Part shown: piece after piece, positions 15,485 to 22,668 of the stretch
Layout of the letters: every line of letters starts with the position of its first letter
Position numbering within the stretch: position 1 is the first letter of the stretch
From: Xanthobacteraceae bacterium
Lineage (GTDB): Bacteria > Pseudomonadota > Alphaproteobacteria > Rhizobiales > Xanthobacteraceae
Assembly: GCA_030037185.1 (NCBI GenBank)
Contig: JASHRR010000911.1
Coordinates: forward strand, 1 to 24,134
Direction: 5' to 3'
DNA: 24,134 nt
Notes under the pieces: generated by a model
The model's database searches: none
The model's input: only the letters and a program-made list of their open reading frames with translations
Told to the model about the DNA's origin: nothing
Program-made: the position numbers and the translations under genes

Positions 15485-15922
15485 TCAGTTCGACGGCAGC
15501 GCCGCGGAAACCTCCGGCGCCTCGCTGGCGTCGGCATGGACTTCCTCGCGGATGATACGCAGCGTCACCTCGTGAAGATAAGACTGCAGGATGTGGTCGA
15601 GCTCGGTGAACTCCGGCCACAGCACCTGGTCGATGAAGCCCCTTGGGGCGCGAACCATGACGGTGTTGCGCCGTTGCCGATAAAGACGATAGGGCTGCAA
15701 TCCGTAACGTCGGCACAGAGCAAGAAACAGATGGCGCGACCACTGGTCGGGCATCGAGAATTGGATCGCGACCGGCGGGTCCTGCTGGCCGAGATCGGCC
15801 AGACGGGAACGCACTCGCGCCAGCGCCGCTTCCGCCGCCAATCGTTCGCCGGCCGTCCCGGCACCAGCGAACAACGCCTCAATTTTGCGCAGCTTCTCGC
15901 GCAACTGGGATTCGATCGACAT
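15485..15922 (-). CDS. Conserved hypothetical protein, DUF2786-like N-terminus
   Basis: This 145-residue protein is likely cytoplasmic. Residues about 5-48 form a charged helical pair (REKLRKIEALFAGAGTAGER, then ARVRSRLADL) that resembles the DUF2786 helix-loop-helix. A conserved 'FSMPDQWSRHLFLALCRRYGLQPYRLYRQRRNTVMVRAP' region and a 'GFIDQVLWPEFTELDHILQSYLHEVT' helix follow. Such proteins are widespread in Alphaproteobacteria and often occur near mobile or accessory DNA; no function is established. The ATG at 15922 gives the family N-terminus (MSIESQLREKL), although the ribosome binding site is weak; a TTG at 15985 adds an unlikely 21 residues. It stands alone, convergent with the catabolic operon and unrelated to it in any obvious way. 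Confidence 0.75.
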   Translation of the reverse strand: MSIESQLREKLRKIEALFAGAGTAGERLAAEAALARVRSRLADLGQQDPPVAIQFSMPDQWSRHLFLALCRRYGLQPYRLYRQRRNTVMVRAPRGFIDQVLWPEFTELDHILQSYLHEVTLRIIREEVHADASEAPEVSAALPSN

Positions 15923-16836
15923 CGAGCAGACTCGCCGTTGGGTCTTGCCGACCACATCTACATCCGGCCGCGCCGACGTCAACAAGCTCGCCTTCGCTAT
16001 CCACGTATATCCCGCCGCTGCACCGCCGAAGAATGTTGCGCGAAGCGGAAACGTTCAGTGCCGCACCAATCCGAAGACACCAGATCGGCGTTTGCAATGA
16101 AAGCCGGCCAGACGAGACCACATTCGCAAGATTGCGCCGGCGCGCATCGCAGTTCGGCGGTGATAGTTGTCTGCCAATGCCCTTGAAGGTCGGCCGTGGA
16201 ATCCGCACGTGGAAGCGGACGTGGCGCGGCCCCCGGCGGATGGCTTTCGATGACGGGATATAGGCAGATCGAACGCGTTCAGCCCCGCGACAGCAGAGGT
16301 TCCAGGTTGCGGCGGGATAGCGCGGCTCCGTTGACTGTGGCGACAGGAGAGAGTCAGACGCCGGCCCTCTGGCCGCCGCAGACCCCGGCACCGCCTCTAT
16401 GATCTCGAAGAGGAAGCGTGCGCGGTTACCAGTCTGGTTGGCTTATCGCCAGATCGTCAGGATCATTGCACTGCCTGACGTCAGGCCGCGATCAGGAGAA
16501 ACTCAACCCGATCGCGGGCACGGGGCGAGGAATTCGCCACTCGCATCAAAGTCGAAATCGAAAACCAGGTCCTCCGGGCAGCCAATATCGATCCAGAGTA
16601 GGCCCAATGGGCTTGACGGTTTCTGACACAAGACTTGACCTGCGCGGATGGTGTAATTGAACTTGGCAGGGGTTGCTAACGTCGCCGGCGGGTCGTCAGT
16701 CATCGTGAATAACCCGGTCGGCATAAATCCTTTGTGCGCCCGGCCGACCGGTAGGCACAATTGGCAGCCGCGGTCCGGGCGACGCACCCACTGGCACGAG
16801 CTTGTAAGCTTTCGATTGATCCTGAGGAGGACGCCG
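15923..16836. other. Long gene-poor stretch
   Basis: About 900 nt holds no confidently coding gene. The overlapping frames on both strands lack conserved protein features. The one exception, listed separately, is a small minus-strand frame at 16503-16724. This stretch must carry the promoters for the divergent genes at 15922 (minus) and 16837 (plus); no clear sigma-70 pair was identified. Confidence 0.4.
16503..16724 (-). CDS. Possible small protein, 73 residues
   Basis: A minus-strand frame starts at an ATG preceded by AAAGGA (spacing 3-4 nt) and encodes a 73-residue acidic protein with a 'CPEDLVFDFDFDASGEF' stretch and three cysteines. The composition looks more protein-like than that of the competing frames, and the ribosome binding site is plausible though too close. 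I know no family for it. It could be chance, because the frame extends upstream without a start-related break to 16916. Confidence 0.25.
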   Translation of the reverse strand: MPTGLFTMTDDPPATLATPAKFNYTIRAGQVLCQKPSSPLGLLWIDIGCPEDLVFDFDFDASGEFLAPCPRSG

Positions 16837-17661
16837 ATGACCAACCCTCGCGTGATCGCCCTAACCGCCGCATTGGTGATGGCTTCGGCAGGCGCCGAGG
16901 CATTCGACGAGTCCAAATATCCAGATCTGAAAGGGCAGTGGGAACGCGTCGGCCCGCCGAATTGGGCCCCGGCGGGAAAGCCGCCGTTGACGCCGGAATA
17001 CCAGGCGGTCTACGAGGCGAACCGGGCCGACATGAGGAACGGCGGTGCCGGCAACGTGCTCTCGCAGTACTGCTTTCCGCAGGGCATGCCGATGATGATG
17101 AATCTCTACGATCCTATGGAGATCGTGATCACGGCCGATGTTACCTACATCCTGATCAGCCACGTCAACGACTCCTATCGTCGCATCTATACTGATGGGC
17201 GCGGCTGGCCGAATGAGGACGAGTACGTGCCGACCTACGCGGGTTATTCGATCGGCAGATGGATCGACGAGGACGGCGACGGCCGCTACGACGTGCTTGA
17301 AATCGAGACCCGCCACTTGCTCGGCGACCGCGTTTACGATGCGAGCGGCCTGCCGTTTCACAAGGACGGCAACACCGTCATTAAGGAACGGATCTTTCTC
17401 GATAAGGTCGACAAGAACATCCTCTATGACGAGATCACCGTGTACGACAGTGCATTGACGCGGCCGTGGTCGATCACCAAGAAGGCCCAACGCAACCCGA
17501 AGGCTCACCCGCTCTGGCGCACGGCGGTCTGCGCGGAAAACAATACCAGGGTCAAGATCGAAGACGAGCATTATTTCCTGAGCGCAGACGGCAAGCTGAT
17601 GCCGACCCGCAAGGATCAACCGCCGCCCGACTTGCGATATTTCACCCGCAAGCAGCGGTGA
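16837..17661 (+). CDS. Conserved exported protein with EF-hand-like loop
   Basis: This 274-residue protein has a signal peptide (1-22, ending in GAEAF). The body carries landmarks of the same broad family as the protein at 5572-6519: 'YCFPQGMPMMM', 'RRIYTDGRGWP', 'GYSIGRW', 'HLLGDR.YDASGLPFH', 'LTRPWSITKK' and 'AVCAENN'. Residues D144-E155 read D-E-D-G-D-G-R-Y-D-V-L-E, matching the classical EF-hand loop pattern with D at positions 1, 3, 5 and 9, G at 6 and E at 12, inserted where the paralogue has only EGDEL. This suggests a structural calcium site. The ATG has GAGGAGG upstream. The gene is apparently monocistronic. Its biochemical role is unknown. Confidence 0.85.
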   Translation: MTNPRVIALTAALVMASAGAEAFDESKYPDLKGQWERVGPPNWAPAGKPPLTPEYQAVYEANRADMRNGGAGNVLSQYCFPQGMPMMMNLYDPMEIVITADVTYILISHVNDSYRRIYTDGRGWPNEDEYVPTYAGYSIGRWIDEDGDGRYDVLEIETRHLLGDRVYDASGLPFHKDGNTVIKERIFLDKVDKNILYDEITVYDSALTRPWSITKKAQRNPKAHPLWRTAVCAENNTRVKIEDEHYFLSADGKLMPTRKDQPPPDLRYFTRKQR

Positions 17662-18132
17662 GCAGAGGACGGACTGTCGAGCGCCGCTGTGCGGTCAAGG
17701 CTTGTGCGATGAGCATCGTCGGTGCAAACGGTGACGCGCAACCGCACTGGGAGACGAAGGCCCTTTGGAGGTCGCAGTCAGGTGTTGATCTCAAACCACC
17801 GCAAGCTGCTGTGGTCAAAGTCCGACCCCAGACTAAGAATTTTGCCTCCTCCAAGATTGCAGCGGGATGGTCGCTTCACCGTCACGCCCTGAACTTTGCC
17901 GTGGTCGTGCTGAACGAGCTCAGTGGCAACGACGTCGCCGATCGTCCTGGCGCCAAGCCGGCGGCAAGCCCGAGAAGGCAACAATAAACCTGCCTATCAA
18001 TGAACTTTAAGGCAACTTCCGTTTAAAAGATGCATTAAAGCAAGCTTGGACAGGACATTGATCTCATTGTTGGCGTGCGCCAACAGCGGCAGCCGCGCGC
18101 GGATTGCGGTATCGCAGCGAGCTGCGCTTTTT
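17662..18132. other. Intergenic region between convergent genes
   Basis: About 470 nt with no supported protein gene. The 3' part (from about 17990) is locally AT-richer and contains a strong inverted repeat and a hairpin followed by seven Ts. Because that terminator lies about 450 nt past the upstream stop codon, either a long 3' UTR or an unannotated small RNA could be present. Confidence 0.4.
18069..18084. repeat. 7-bp inverted repeat (hairpin)
   Basis: GTTGGCG (18069-18075) and CGCCAAC (18078-18084) are perfect reverse complements separated by TG. The arms could form a stable stem upstream of the intrinsic terminator, or be an operator-like dyad. Confidence 0.35.
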
Positions 18133-18134
18133 TT
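18113..18134 (+). terminator. Intrinsic terminator, plus strand
   Basis: CGCAG and CTGCG form a stem closed by a CGAG tetraloop (18113-18126) and are followed by C and seven Ts (18128-18134), the classical intrinsic terminator layout for rightward transcription. The T-run overlaps the stop codon of the convergent Rieske oxygenase gene. Confidence 0.6.
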
Positions 18135-19404
18135 AATATGACGCAGTGGAGTTCCGTGAAGACCCGCTCCCTTGGTGGTCGGGCCCCGCAGCGTGAGACG
18201 AGGAGGCGGTCGCCGCCGCCATGCTCGTCTTGAACTCCTCTTCGGTGACGTCGTACTCCCAGGCCGGGATGACGTGGAGTTCGTTATCGGTCGGGTCGCG
18301 AACGACGCCCATCGGGTCTTTACCATCCATGACGGCCTTGACCTGCTCCAGATACAGCTTCCGAAGCGCGATGATGCCGTAGTCTCCGAGCGGCAGAAGG
18401 TGCTCGTTCTCGCGATCGACGATGTCGCCGAGGCTCTCTATGATCGTGGCATCTTCGGTCGCGATCACGCTGGCCATGGTGTAGCCAAGTTCCGGCGGCT
18501 CGTTGCCCTCCTTCTCGGTGTACTCCTGATACGGCTCGATCGGCAGCGCCTTCCAGGCGCGGGCGATCGGATCGCGGGTGAACGTGCCCGGGTTGTCGGC
18601 TGGCTTGAACACTAGACGGATGATCAGCGAATGGAAGTCGTCGATCGGGACGCTCCAGCGGCAGGAGATCGGCGGCGTGCCGGCGTTCCCGACAAGGTTG
18701 CGGCCCTGGCTGCCGCCCGCGCTGATACCCGGCATCAGGAGGTGATGCTCGCGGTAGTTCCACACGCCGGGCTTGCCAGGCCGATACGCCTTGTGAACGA
18801 GACCCCAGCGGGTCTCGGTGAAGCCCATCTCGGGCTCGACCTCAAGGTCGTCCCAGACGTCGGCGTGCAGGAAGCTCACGTGGAGCGGGTCGATGCCGTT
18901 CTCGACGCACTGAAGCCAGTTGCAGTTGGCGACGCCGGTGATTTTGACGTGGCGCTCGCCCTCGGCGGCCAGGAAGTCAAAGTTTGGCAGCAGCGGGACC
19001 GGAGGGGCGCCCATGTAGGCGAAGACGAGCCCACCGCGCTCCTGAACCGGGTACGCCTTCTGCTTTATGCTGAGGCGGAAATCGCTCGCTTCGCTCGGTG
19101 TCTGCAGCACCGTGCCGTCAGCGTCAAAGACCCAGCCGTGGTAGCGGCACATCAGGCCCTTGCTCATCGCTGTACCGAGGCACAGGTTGGCGCGCCGGTG
19201 CGCGCAGCGCGCATCGAGCAGCCCGACGGTGCCGCTCCTGTCACGGTAGAGAACGAGATCCTCGCCCAGCGCGCGGATGAACGTCGGCTTGGTCTTCAGG
19301 TCGGCCGAAATACCGACCGGTAACCAGTATTTGCGAAAAAACTCGCCCATCGGCGTGCCTTTTTCGACGCGGGTGAGCATTTCGTTCTCTTCTTTGGTCA
19401 GCAT
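18133..19404 (-). CDS. Rieske ring-hydroxylating oxygenase alpha subunit
   Basis: This 423-residue oxygenase is similar in layout to phthalate 4,5-dioxygenase and related group I (alpha-only) Rieske oxygenases. The [2Fe-2S] Rieske site is C67-x-H69 and C86-x2-H89 (CAH... CRYH). The mononuclear iron site follows the D-x2-H-x4-H pattern with D172, H175 and H180 after 'NWLQCVENG'; a carboxylate in the 'DATIIESLGDIVDREN' region is the likely third ligand. It would hydroxylate an aromatic or N-heterocyclic acid, using a separate reductase that is not in this window. The ATG at 19404 has GAGGAG 7 nt upstream; an ATG at 19428 overlaps the preceding TAA. The last 25 residues are a Ser/Ala/Gly-rich tail. 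It lies 23 nt after the PBP2-fold gene, so they are co-transcribed. Confidence 0.9.
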   Translation of the reverse strand: MLTKEENEMLTRVEKGTPMGEFFRKYWLPVGISADLKTKPTFIRALGEDLVLYRDRSGTVGLLDARCAHRRANLCLGTAMSKGLMCRYHGWVFDADGTVLQTPSEASDFRLSIKQKAYPVQERGGLVFAYMGAPPVPLLPNFDFLAAEGERHVKITGVANCNWLQCVENGIDPLHVSFLHADVWDDLEVEPEMGFTETRWGLVHKAYRPGKPGVWNYREHHLLMPGISAGGSQGRNLVGNAGTPPISCRWSVPIDDFHSLIIRLVFKPADNPGTFTRDPIARAWKALPIEPYQEYTEKEGNEPPELGYTMASVIATEDATIIESLGDIVDRENEHLLPLGDYGIIALRKLYLEQVKAVMDGKDPMGVVRDPTDNELHVIPAWEYDVTEEEFKTSMAAATASSSHAAGPDHQGSGSSRNSTASY

Positions 19405-19427
19405 GCGCGCGCTCCTCAGGGCAAGCA

Positions 19428-20420
19428 TTAGGCGACGGCGGCTGTCAGCTTTGCGTCCGAGGCATCAAACGCCGGATCCCACGATCGCAGCAGCTTCAGC
19501 TCGCCCAGCGCCTGCTTCAGGAAGTCGAAGCGGTAGTACTTCGAGACCGGGTACTTGGGCAGGTTCCATTCGCGGGTGTAGATGCTGACCTTGCGTTCGT
19601 ACGCGCTGATGTCCAGCACTGGACCCCAGTCGTTGTGGTCCTCTTCCCAGGCGATCTCGGCCAGCTCGCGGCTGACGTGAATCTGGTGACGCAGCACGCA
19701 GTCGATGGTCTCTTCCCGGTTGAGCCGCGCGAACTCGGCGCCCCGGAGGGTCGCCCGGACCATCGCCAGCACCAACTCGGGTTTCTGCTCGATGACCTCG
19801 ATCGTCGTCGACAGGCCAGCCTCGGGCAGCACGTACAGGTCACGCGCCGAAGTCAGGCGGTGCCCGCCCATCCGCACGGCAATGTTCCAGTGCGGCGGGT
19901 CGCAGCAGACCGCGTCGAGCTCACCCTTCTCGAAGAGAGCAAGGCGATAGCGCTCTGTGTCCGGCGGCCTGCCGCGGCTATCGACCCAGGTCACCTCGTC
20001 GGGATCCACGCCGAAGTGCCGTAGCACGATCGTCGCGTCGATGCTCGAACCGCCCTTGCGGTCCGCTCCGAGCCGCTTACCCTTGAGCTGCAATGGGTCT
20101 TTGATGTGCGGTTGGGCGACGAAGACGTGGGCCGTACGGTCCGCGATTGAAATGACGTTGATGTCGGAGTCTTCTGGTCCCCGCTTTTCGCGCACCGAGC
20201 GGAACATCGGAGAACCGCCTGGCGAAGCGAACACGACCTTGCCCTGTCTGCGCCACTGGTGGCGGGGGTGCTGAGCATCCGGAATTCCAAGAACCGCTTC
20301 GAGGGTCACGTCGAGATCTTCCTCACGGAAAAACCCCTTATCGCAGGCCACCCACAACGGTGTCAGGTTCATCGGGAACGCCGGCCCGTAGATCACGACC
20401 TTCTCGCTAGACGACGTCAT
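19428..20420 (-). CDS. PBP2/NMT1-fold protein without signal peptide
   Basis: This 330-residue protein has the NMT1/THI5-like type 2 periplasmic-binding fold: 'TPLWVACDKGFFREEDLDV', 'DPLQLKGKRLGADRKGGSS', 'RHFGVDPDEVTWVDS', 'LFEKGELDAVCCDPP' and 'KPELVLAMVRATLRGAEF'. The residues after the ATG at 20420 (TSSSEKVVIYGPAF) go straight into the first beta-strand with no export signal. TGGAGGTTA upstream supports this start, and the in-frame extension to 20459 adds only a hydrophilic segment. The protein is therefore probably cytoplasmic. It is co-directional with the Rieske oxygenase. Known enzymes with this fold include 4,5-dihydroxyphthalate decarboxylase, so an enzymatic role in the ring-cleavage pathway is possible. 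A binding protein exported some other way is the alternative. Confidence 0.82.
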   Translation of the reverse strand: MTSSSEKVVIYGPAFPMNLTPLWVACDKGFFREEDLDVTLEAVLGIPDAQHPRHQWRRQGKVVFASPGGSPMFRSVREKRGPEDSDINVISIADRTAHVFVAQPHIKDPLQLKGKRLGADRKGGSSIDATIVLRHFGVDPDEVTWVDSRGRPPDTERYRLALFEKGELDAVCCDPPHWNIAVRMGGHRLTSARDLYVLPEAGLSTTIEVIEQKPELVLAMVRATLRGAEFARLNREETIDCVLRHQIHVSRELAEIAWEEDHNDWGPVLDISAYERKVSIYTREWNLPKYPVSKYYRFDFLKQALGELKLLRSWDPAFDASDAKLTAAVA

Positions 20421-20611
20421 TGGTGTAACCTCCAGACGGCTCGGGGTAGGCGCCGGCAAGACCTTCGCGATCTCGACGTCGATCTGACCAAACGGGGTCT
20501 AAATTGGCCTATAATAGGGCGGCCGACCGAGGCTGTCTCGCGGGGCTGCCTCCCCGTGATGCTTGCGGCGCGGGCAGGTTGCTGCTCCGCCGATCAGAGA
20601 AAGGACCGCGC
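20421..20611. promoter_or_regulatory. Divergent promoter region
   Basis: This 190-nt gap separates the leftward PBP2/Rieske unit from the rightward ABC importer. It contains a perfect -10 box TATAAT at 20510-20515 on the plus strand, about 95 nt before the GTG start of the lipoprotein gene. No good -35 lies at 16-18 nt; CTGACC at 20484-20489 is 20 nt away. A perfect 10-bp palindrome TCGACGTCGA (20473-20482) sits next to it and could be an operator. The regulator that would use it is not encoded in the window. Confidence 0.5.
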
Positions 20612-21760
20612 GTGTACTCTTCGCTGGCCGATGGCCACTGCTTTTTACAGGCCAGACCGGCGCTGAGCACCGTCGCGGCGCTCAGCGTCTTGCTGTCGGC
20701 GGCGTGTTCGCCGGCGCCGCCGGAGACCGACGCGCCTGCTATGCCGGCCCAGCCGGCGGCAGGCTCGACCGCCTCGCCGCAAGTCGCCGCGTTGCCGGCC
20801 GGCGCGGCATCAGCGGTCGCAGCCGCCGGCCCGGCGGCGGTTGGTGGGACGGCCACGAAGATCCGCGTCTCCTACCCTGAGGGTGGGGCGCACCTGCCGC
20901 TATTCTACGGCCGTGACATGGGCATTTTCGCAAAAAACGGCCTCGACGTGACGCTCCAGGGGCTGGGCGGCGGGCCGGTCGCGGCGGCGGCGCTGCAATC
21001 TGGCGACATCCAGCTCGTGGACATCACCGGTTCGGAGGTCGTCAGTGCCGACGCCGCCGGCGCTGACATCATCATCCTGGCGACACTGACGCCGGTCTAT
21101 CCCTACGTTTTCGAGGTCAGTCCGGCTATCTCGTCGAAGGATGATCTCAAGGGGAAGACGATCGCCGTTCGCGCATCCGGCGACGCGACGGACATCGCCA
21201 CGCGGGTACTGCTCAAGCAGCAGGGTCTCGATCCGGACAACGACGTGACCATCCTCGCGGTGCAGCAAGAAGGCGCGCGGATGGCCTCGCTCATGGCGGG
21301 CCAGATCTGTTGCACGGTCGCCCAGGTCCAGGATCGGGGGCTCCTCGAAAAAAAACATTTCCACATGCTGTTCGACATGACCAGGCTGGGCATTGCGAAC
21401 GCGCAGGGCGTAATCGCGACGAGGCGCGCCTATGCGAAGGACCACCCGGATGTCATCCAGCACTTCATGGACTCGCTGATCGAGAGCATCGCGCGGTCGA
21501 AGAATGACCGGGCAGGTTCGCTGCCGGTGCTGAAGGCGCAGCTCAGGCTCGAAGACGACGCCATTGTCGCTGCGACCTACGACTTCTTCATTGGCGAGGT
21601 CGTCCCGAACGTCCCGACACCCACGGCGGCGCAGTTCGCAGATGCCATCTCAATCCTGTCGCAGCAGAACGACAAGCTCAAGGGCTTCGACGTTACTCCC
21701 TTCATCGATGCGTCATTTCTAGACAGCTCGCTGAAGCGCGGCCTCGACAAGTCCCGCTAG
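20612..21760 (+). CDS. ABC importer solute-binding lipoprotein (NMT1/SsuA-like)
   Basis: This 382-residue substrate-binding protein begins with a lipoprotein-type signal (about 15-31), ending SAAC with C32 as the likely lipidated residue. The -3 position is Ser, slightly off the canonical lipobox. An Ala/Pro-rich linker (33-80) leads to an NMT1/SsuA-type domain: 'LPLFYGRDMGIFAKNGLDVTLQ', 'GDIQLVDITGSE', 'SKDDLKGKTIAVR' and 'LLKQQGLDPDNDVTIL'. The GTG at 20612 is preceded by AAGGA; a TTG at 20504 would start at the promoter's -10 box and is rejected. It heads the rightward unit with the ATPase and permease. The transported ligand is probably a sulfonate, aromatic acid or similar small anion. 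Confidence 0.88.
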   Translation: MYSSLADGHCFLQARPALSTVAALSVLLSAACSPAPPETDAPAMPAQPAAGSTASPQVAALPAGAASAVAAAGPAAVGGTATKIRVSYPEGGAHLPLFYGRDMGIFAKNGLDVTLQGLGGGPVAAAALQSGDIQLVDITGSEVVSADAAGADIIILATLTPVYPYVFEVSPAISSKDDLKGKTIAVRASGDATDIATRVLLKQQGLDPDNDVTILAVQQEGARMASLMAGQICCTVAQVQDRGLLEKKHFHMLFDMTRLGIANAQGVIATRRAYAKDHPDVIQHFMDSLIESIARSKNDRAGSLPVLKAQLRLEDDAIVAATYDFFIGEVVPNVPTPTAAQFADAISILSQQNDKLKGFDVTPFIDASFLDSSLKRGLDKSR

Positions 21761-21791
21761 CGCGGGCTCAGGGCCGGCGGCGTCGGCCGGC
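21753..21791 (+). repeat. GC-rich hairpins between SBP and ATPase genes
   Basis: CCCGC (21753-21757) and GCGGG (21762-21766) pair around the stop codon of the lipoprotein gene. GCCGGC occurs at 21773-21778 and again at 21786-21791 and, being self-complementary, can form a second stem. Such hairpins after a binding-protein gene often stabilise its mRNA and lower downstream expression; this is inferred here. Confidence 0.4.
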
Positions 21792-21841
21792 GAGACCGGC
21801 TAGCGTGTGGCGCAGGAGCCGAGCGGGACGAGGAGGACGGC

Positions 21842-22666
21842 ATGGAGGCTGGTGCGGGCGGACAGGGGGCCAGGCTGCGGGCGCGAGATGTCACCATCCA
21901 CTACTGGCTGGAGCGCTCGAACAGCGAGTTCCTGGCCGTCGATGGTATCAACCTCGACGTCCACGAGGGTGAGTTGCTGTCGATCGTCGGACCGTCGGGC
22001 TGCGGAAAATCGACGTTCTTGAACGCGGTCGATGGCCTGCTTCCGATCTCCGGAGGCTCACTCACGCTCAATGGCCGCGCGATCAACCGACCGGGACGCG
22101 ATCGGGCGATGGTGTTCCAGCAGCCGAATCTGCTGCCCTGGCGAACCGTGATGGGCAACGTGGTGTACGGCCTCGAGTTGCAGGGCCGGCCGGTGGGCGA
22201 AGCGCGTAAGCATGCCGAGCACTTCATCGAGCTGGTTGGGCTTCGTGGTTTCGCGGACGCCTACCCATCAGAACTGTCGGGCGGGATGCAGCAGCGGGTG
22301 AACCTTGCGCGGGCACTGGCGATCGATCCGCAGATGCTCCTGCTCGACGAGCCGTTCGCCGCGCTCGACGCTCAAACCCGCGAGTTCATGCAGCTTGAGC
22401 TGTTGCGGGTCTGGTCCGAGACCCGCAAGACCGCCATCTTCATCACCCACGACATCAAGGAGGCGGTGTACCTCGCCGATCGGGTTGTCGTGTTCAGCGC
22501 CCGCCCGGGCCGGGTGCGGCAGGTCTACGAGATTGACCTGCCACGCCCTCGTTCGCTGAGCATCAAGCGCGCGCAGCATTTCCTCGCCTACGAGGACGCG
22601 ATATGGGGCTGTATCGAAGAAGAAGTAACGGCCGCGAATCGGGTCGGCTTGGCGGTGAGGAGCTGA
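21842..22666 (+). CDS. ABC importer ATPase (SsuB/TauB-like)
   Basis: This 274-residue cytoplasmic ATP-binding subunit has Walker A GPSGCGKST at 50-58, the Q-loop Q93 (VFQQPNLLPW), signature LSGGMQQR from 145, Walker B MLLLDEP at 165-171, D-loop 'ALDAQT' and H-loop H203 (FITHD). The 'LLPWRTVMGNV' segment is typical of the nitrate/sulfonate/taurine (NrtC/SsuB/TauB) group. The ATG is preceded by GAGGAGG. The stop lies 2 nt before the permease GTG. All catalytic motifs are intact. It is the only ABC ATPase in the window. It could in principle be shared with the other permease, but its subfamily fits the importer encoded with it. Confidence 0.93.
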   Translation: MEAGAGGQGARLRARDVTIHYWLERSNSEFLAVDGINLDVHEGELLSIVGPSGCGKSTFLNAVDGLLPISGGSLTLNGRAINRPGRDRAMVFQQPNLLPWRTVMGNVVYGLELQGRPVGEARKHAEHFIELVGLRGFADAYPSELSGGMQQRVNLARALAIDPQMLLLDEPFAALDAQTREFMQLELLRVWSETRKTAIFITHDIKEAVYLADRVVVFSARPGRVRQVYEIDLPRPRSLSIKRAQHFLAYEDAIWGCIEEEVTAANRVGLAVRS

Positions 22667-22668
22667 AC

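Noticed and set aside
5358..16514. The 15-mer AACTCAACCCGATCG present at 5358-5372 and 16500-16514
   Set aside because: Flanking bases do not extend the match; one 15-mer repeat in 24 kb is not far from chance expectation.
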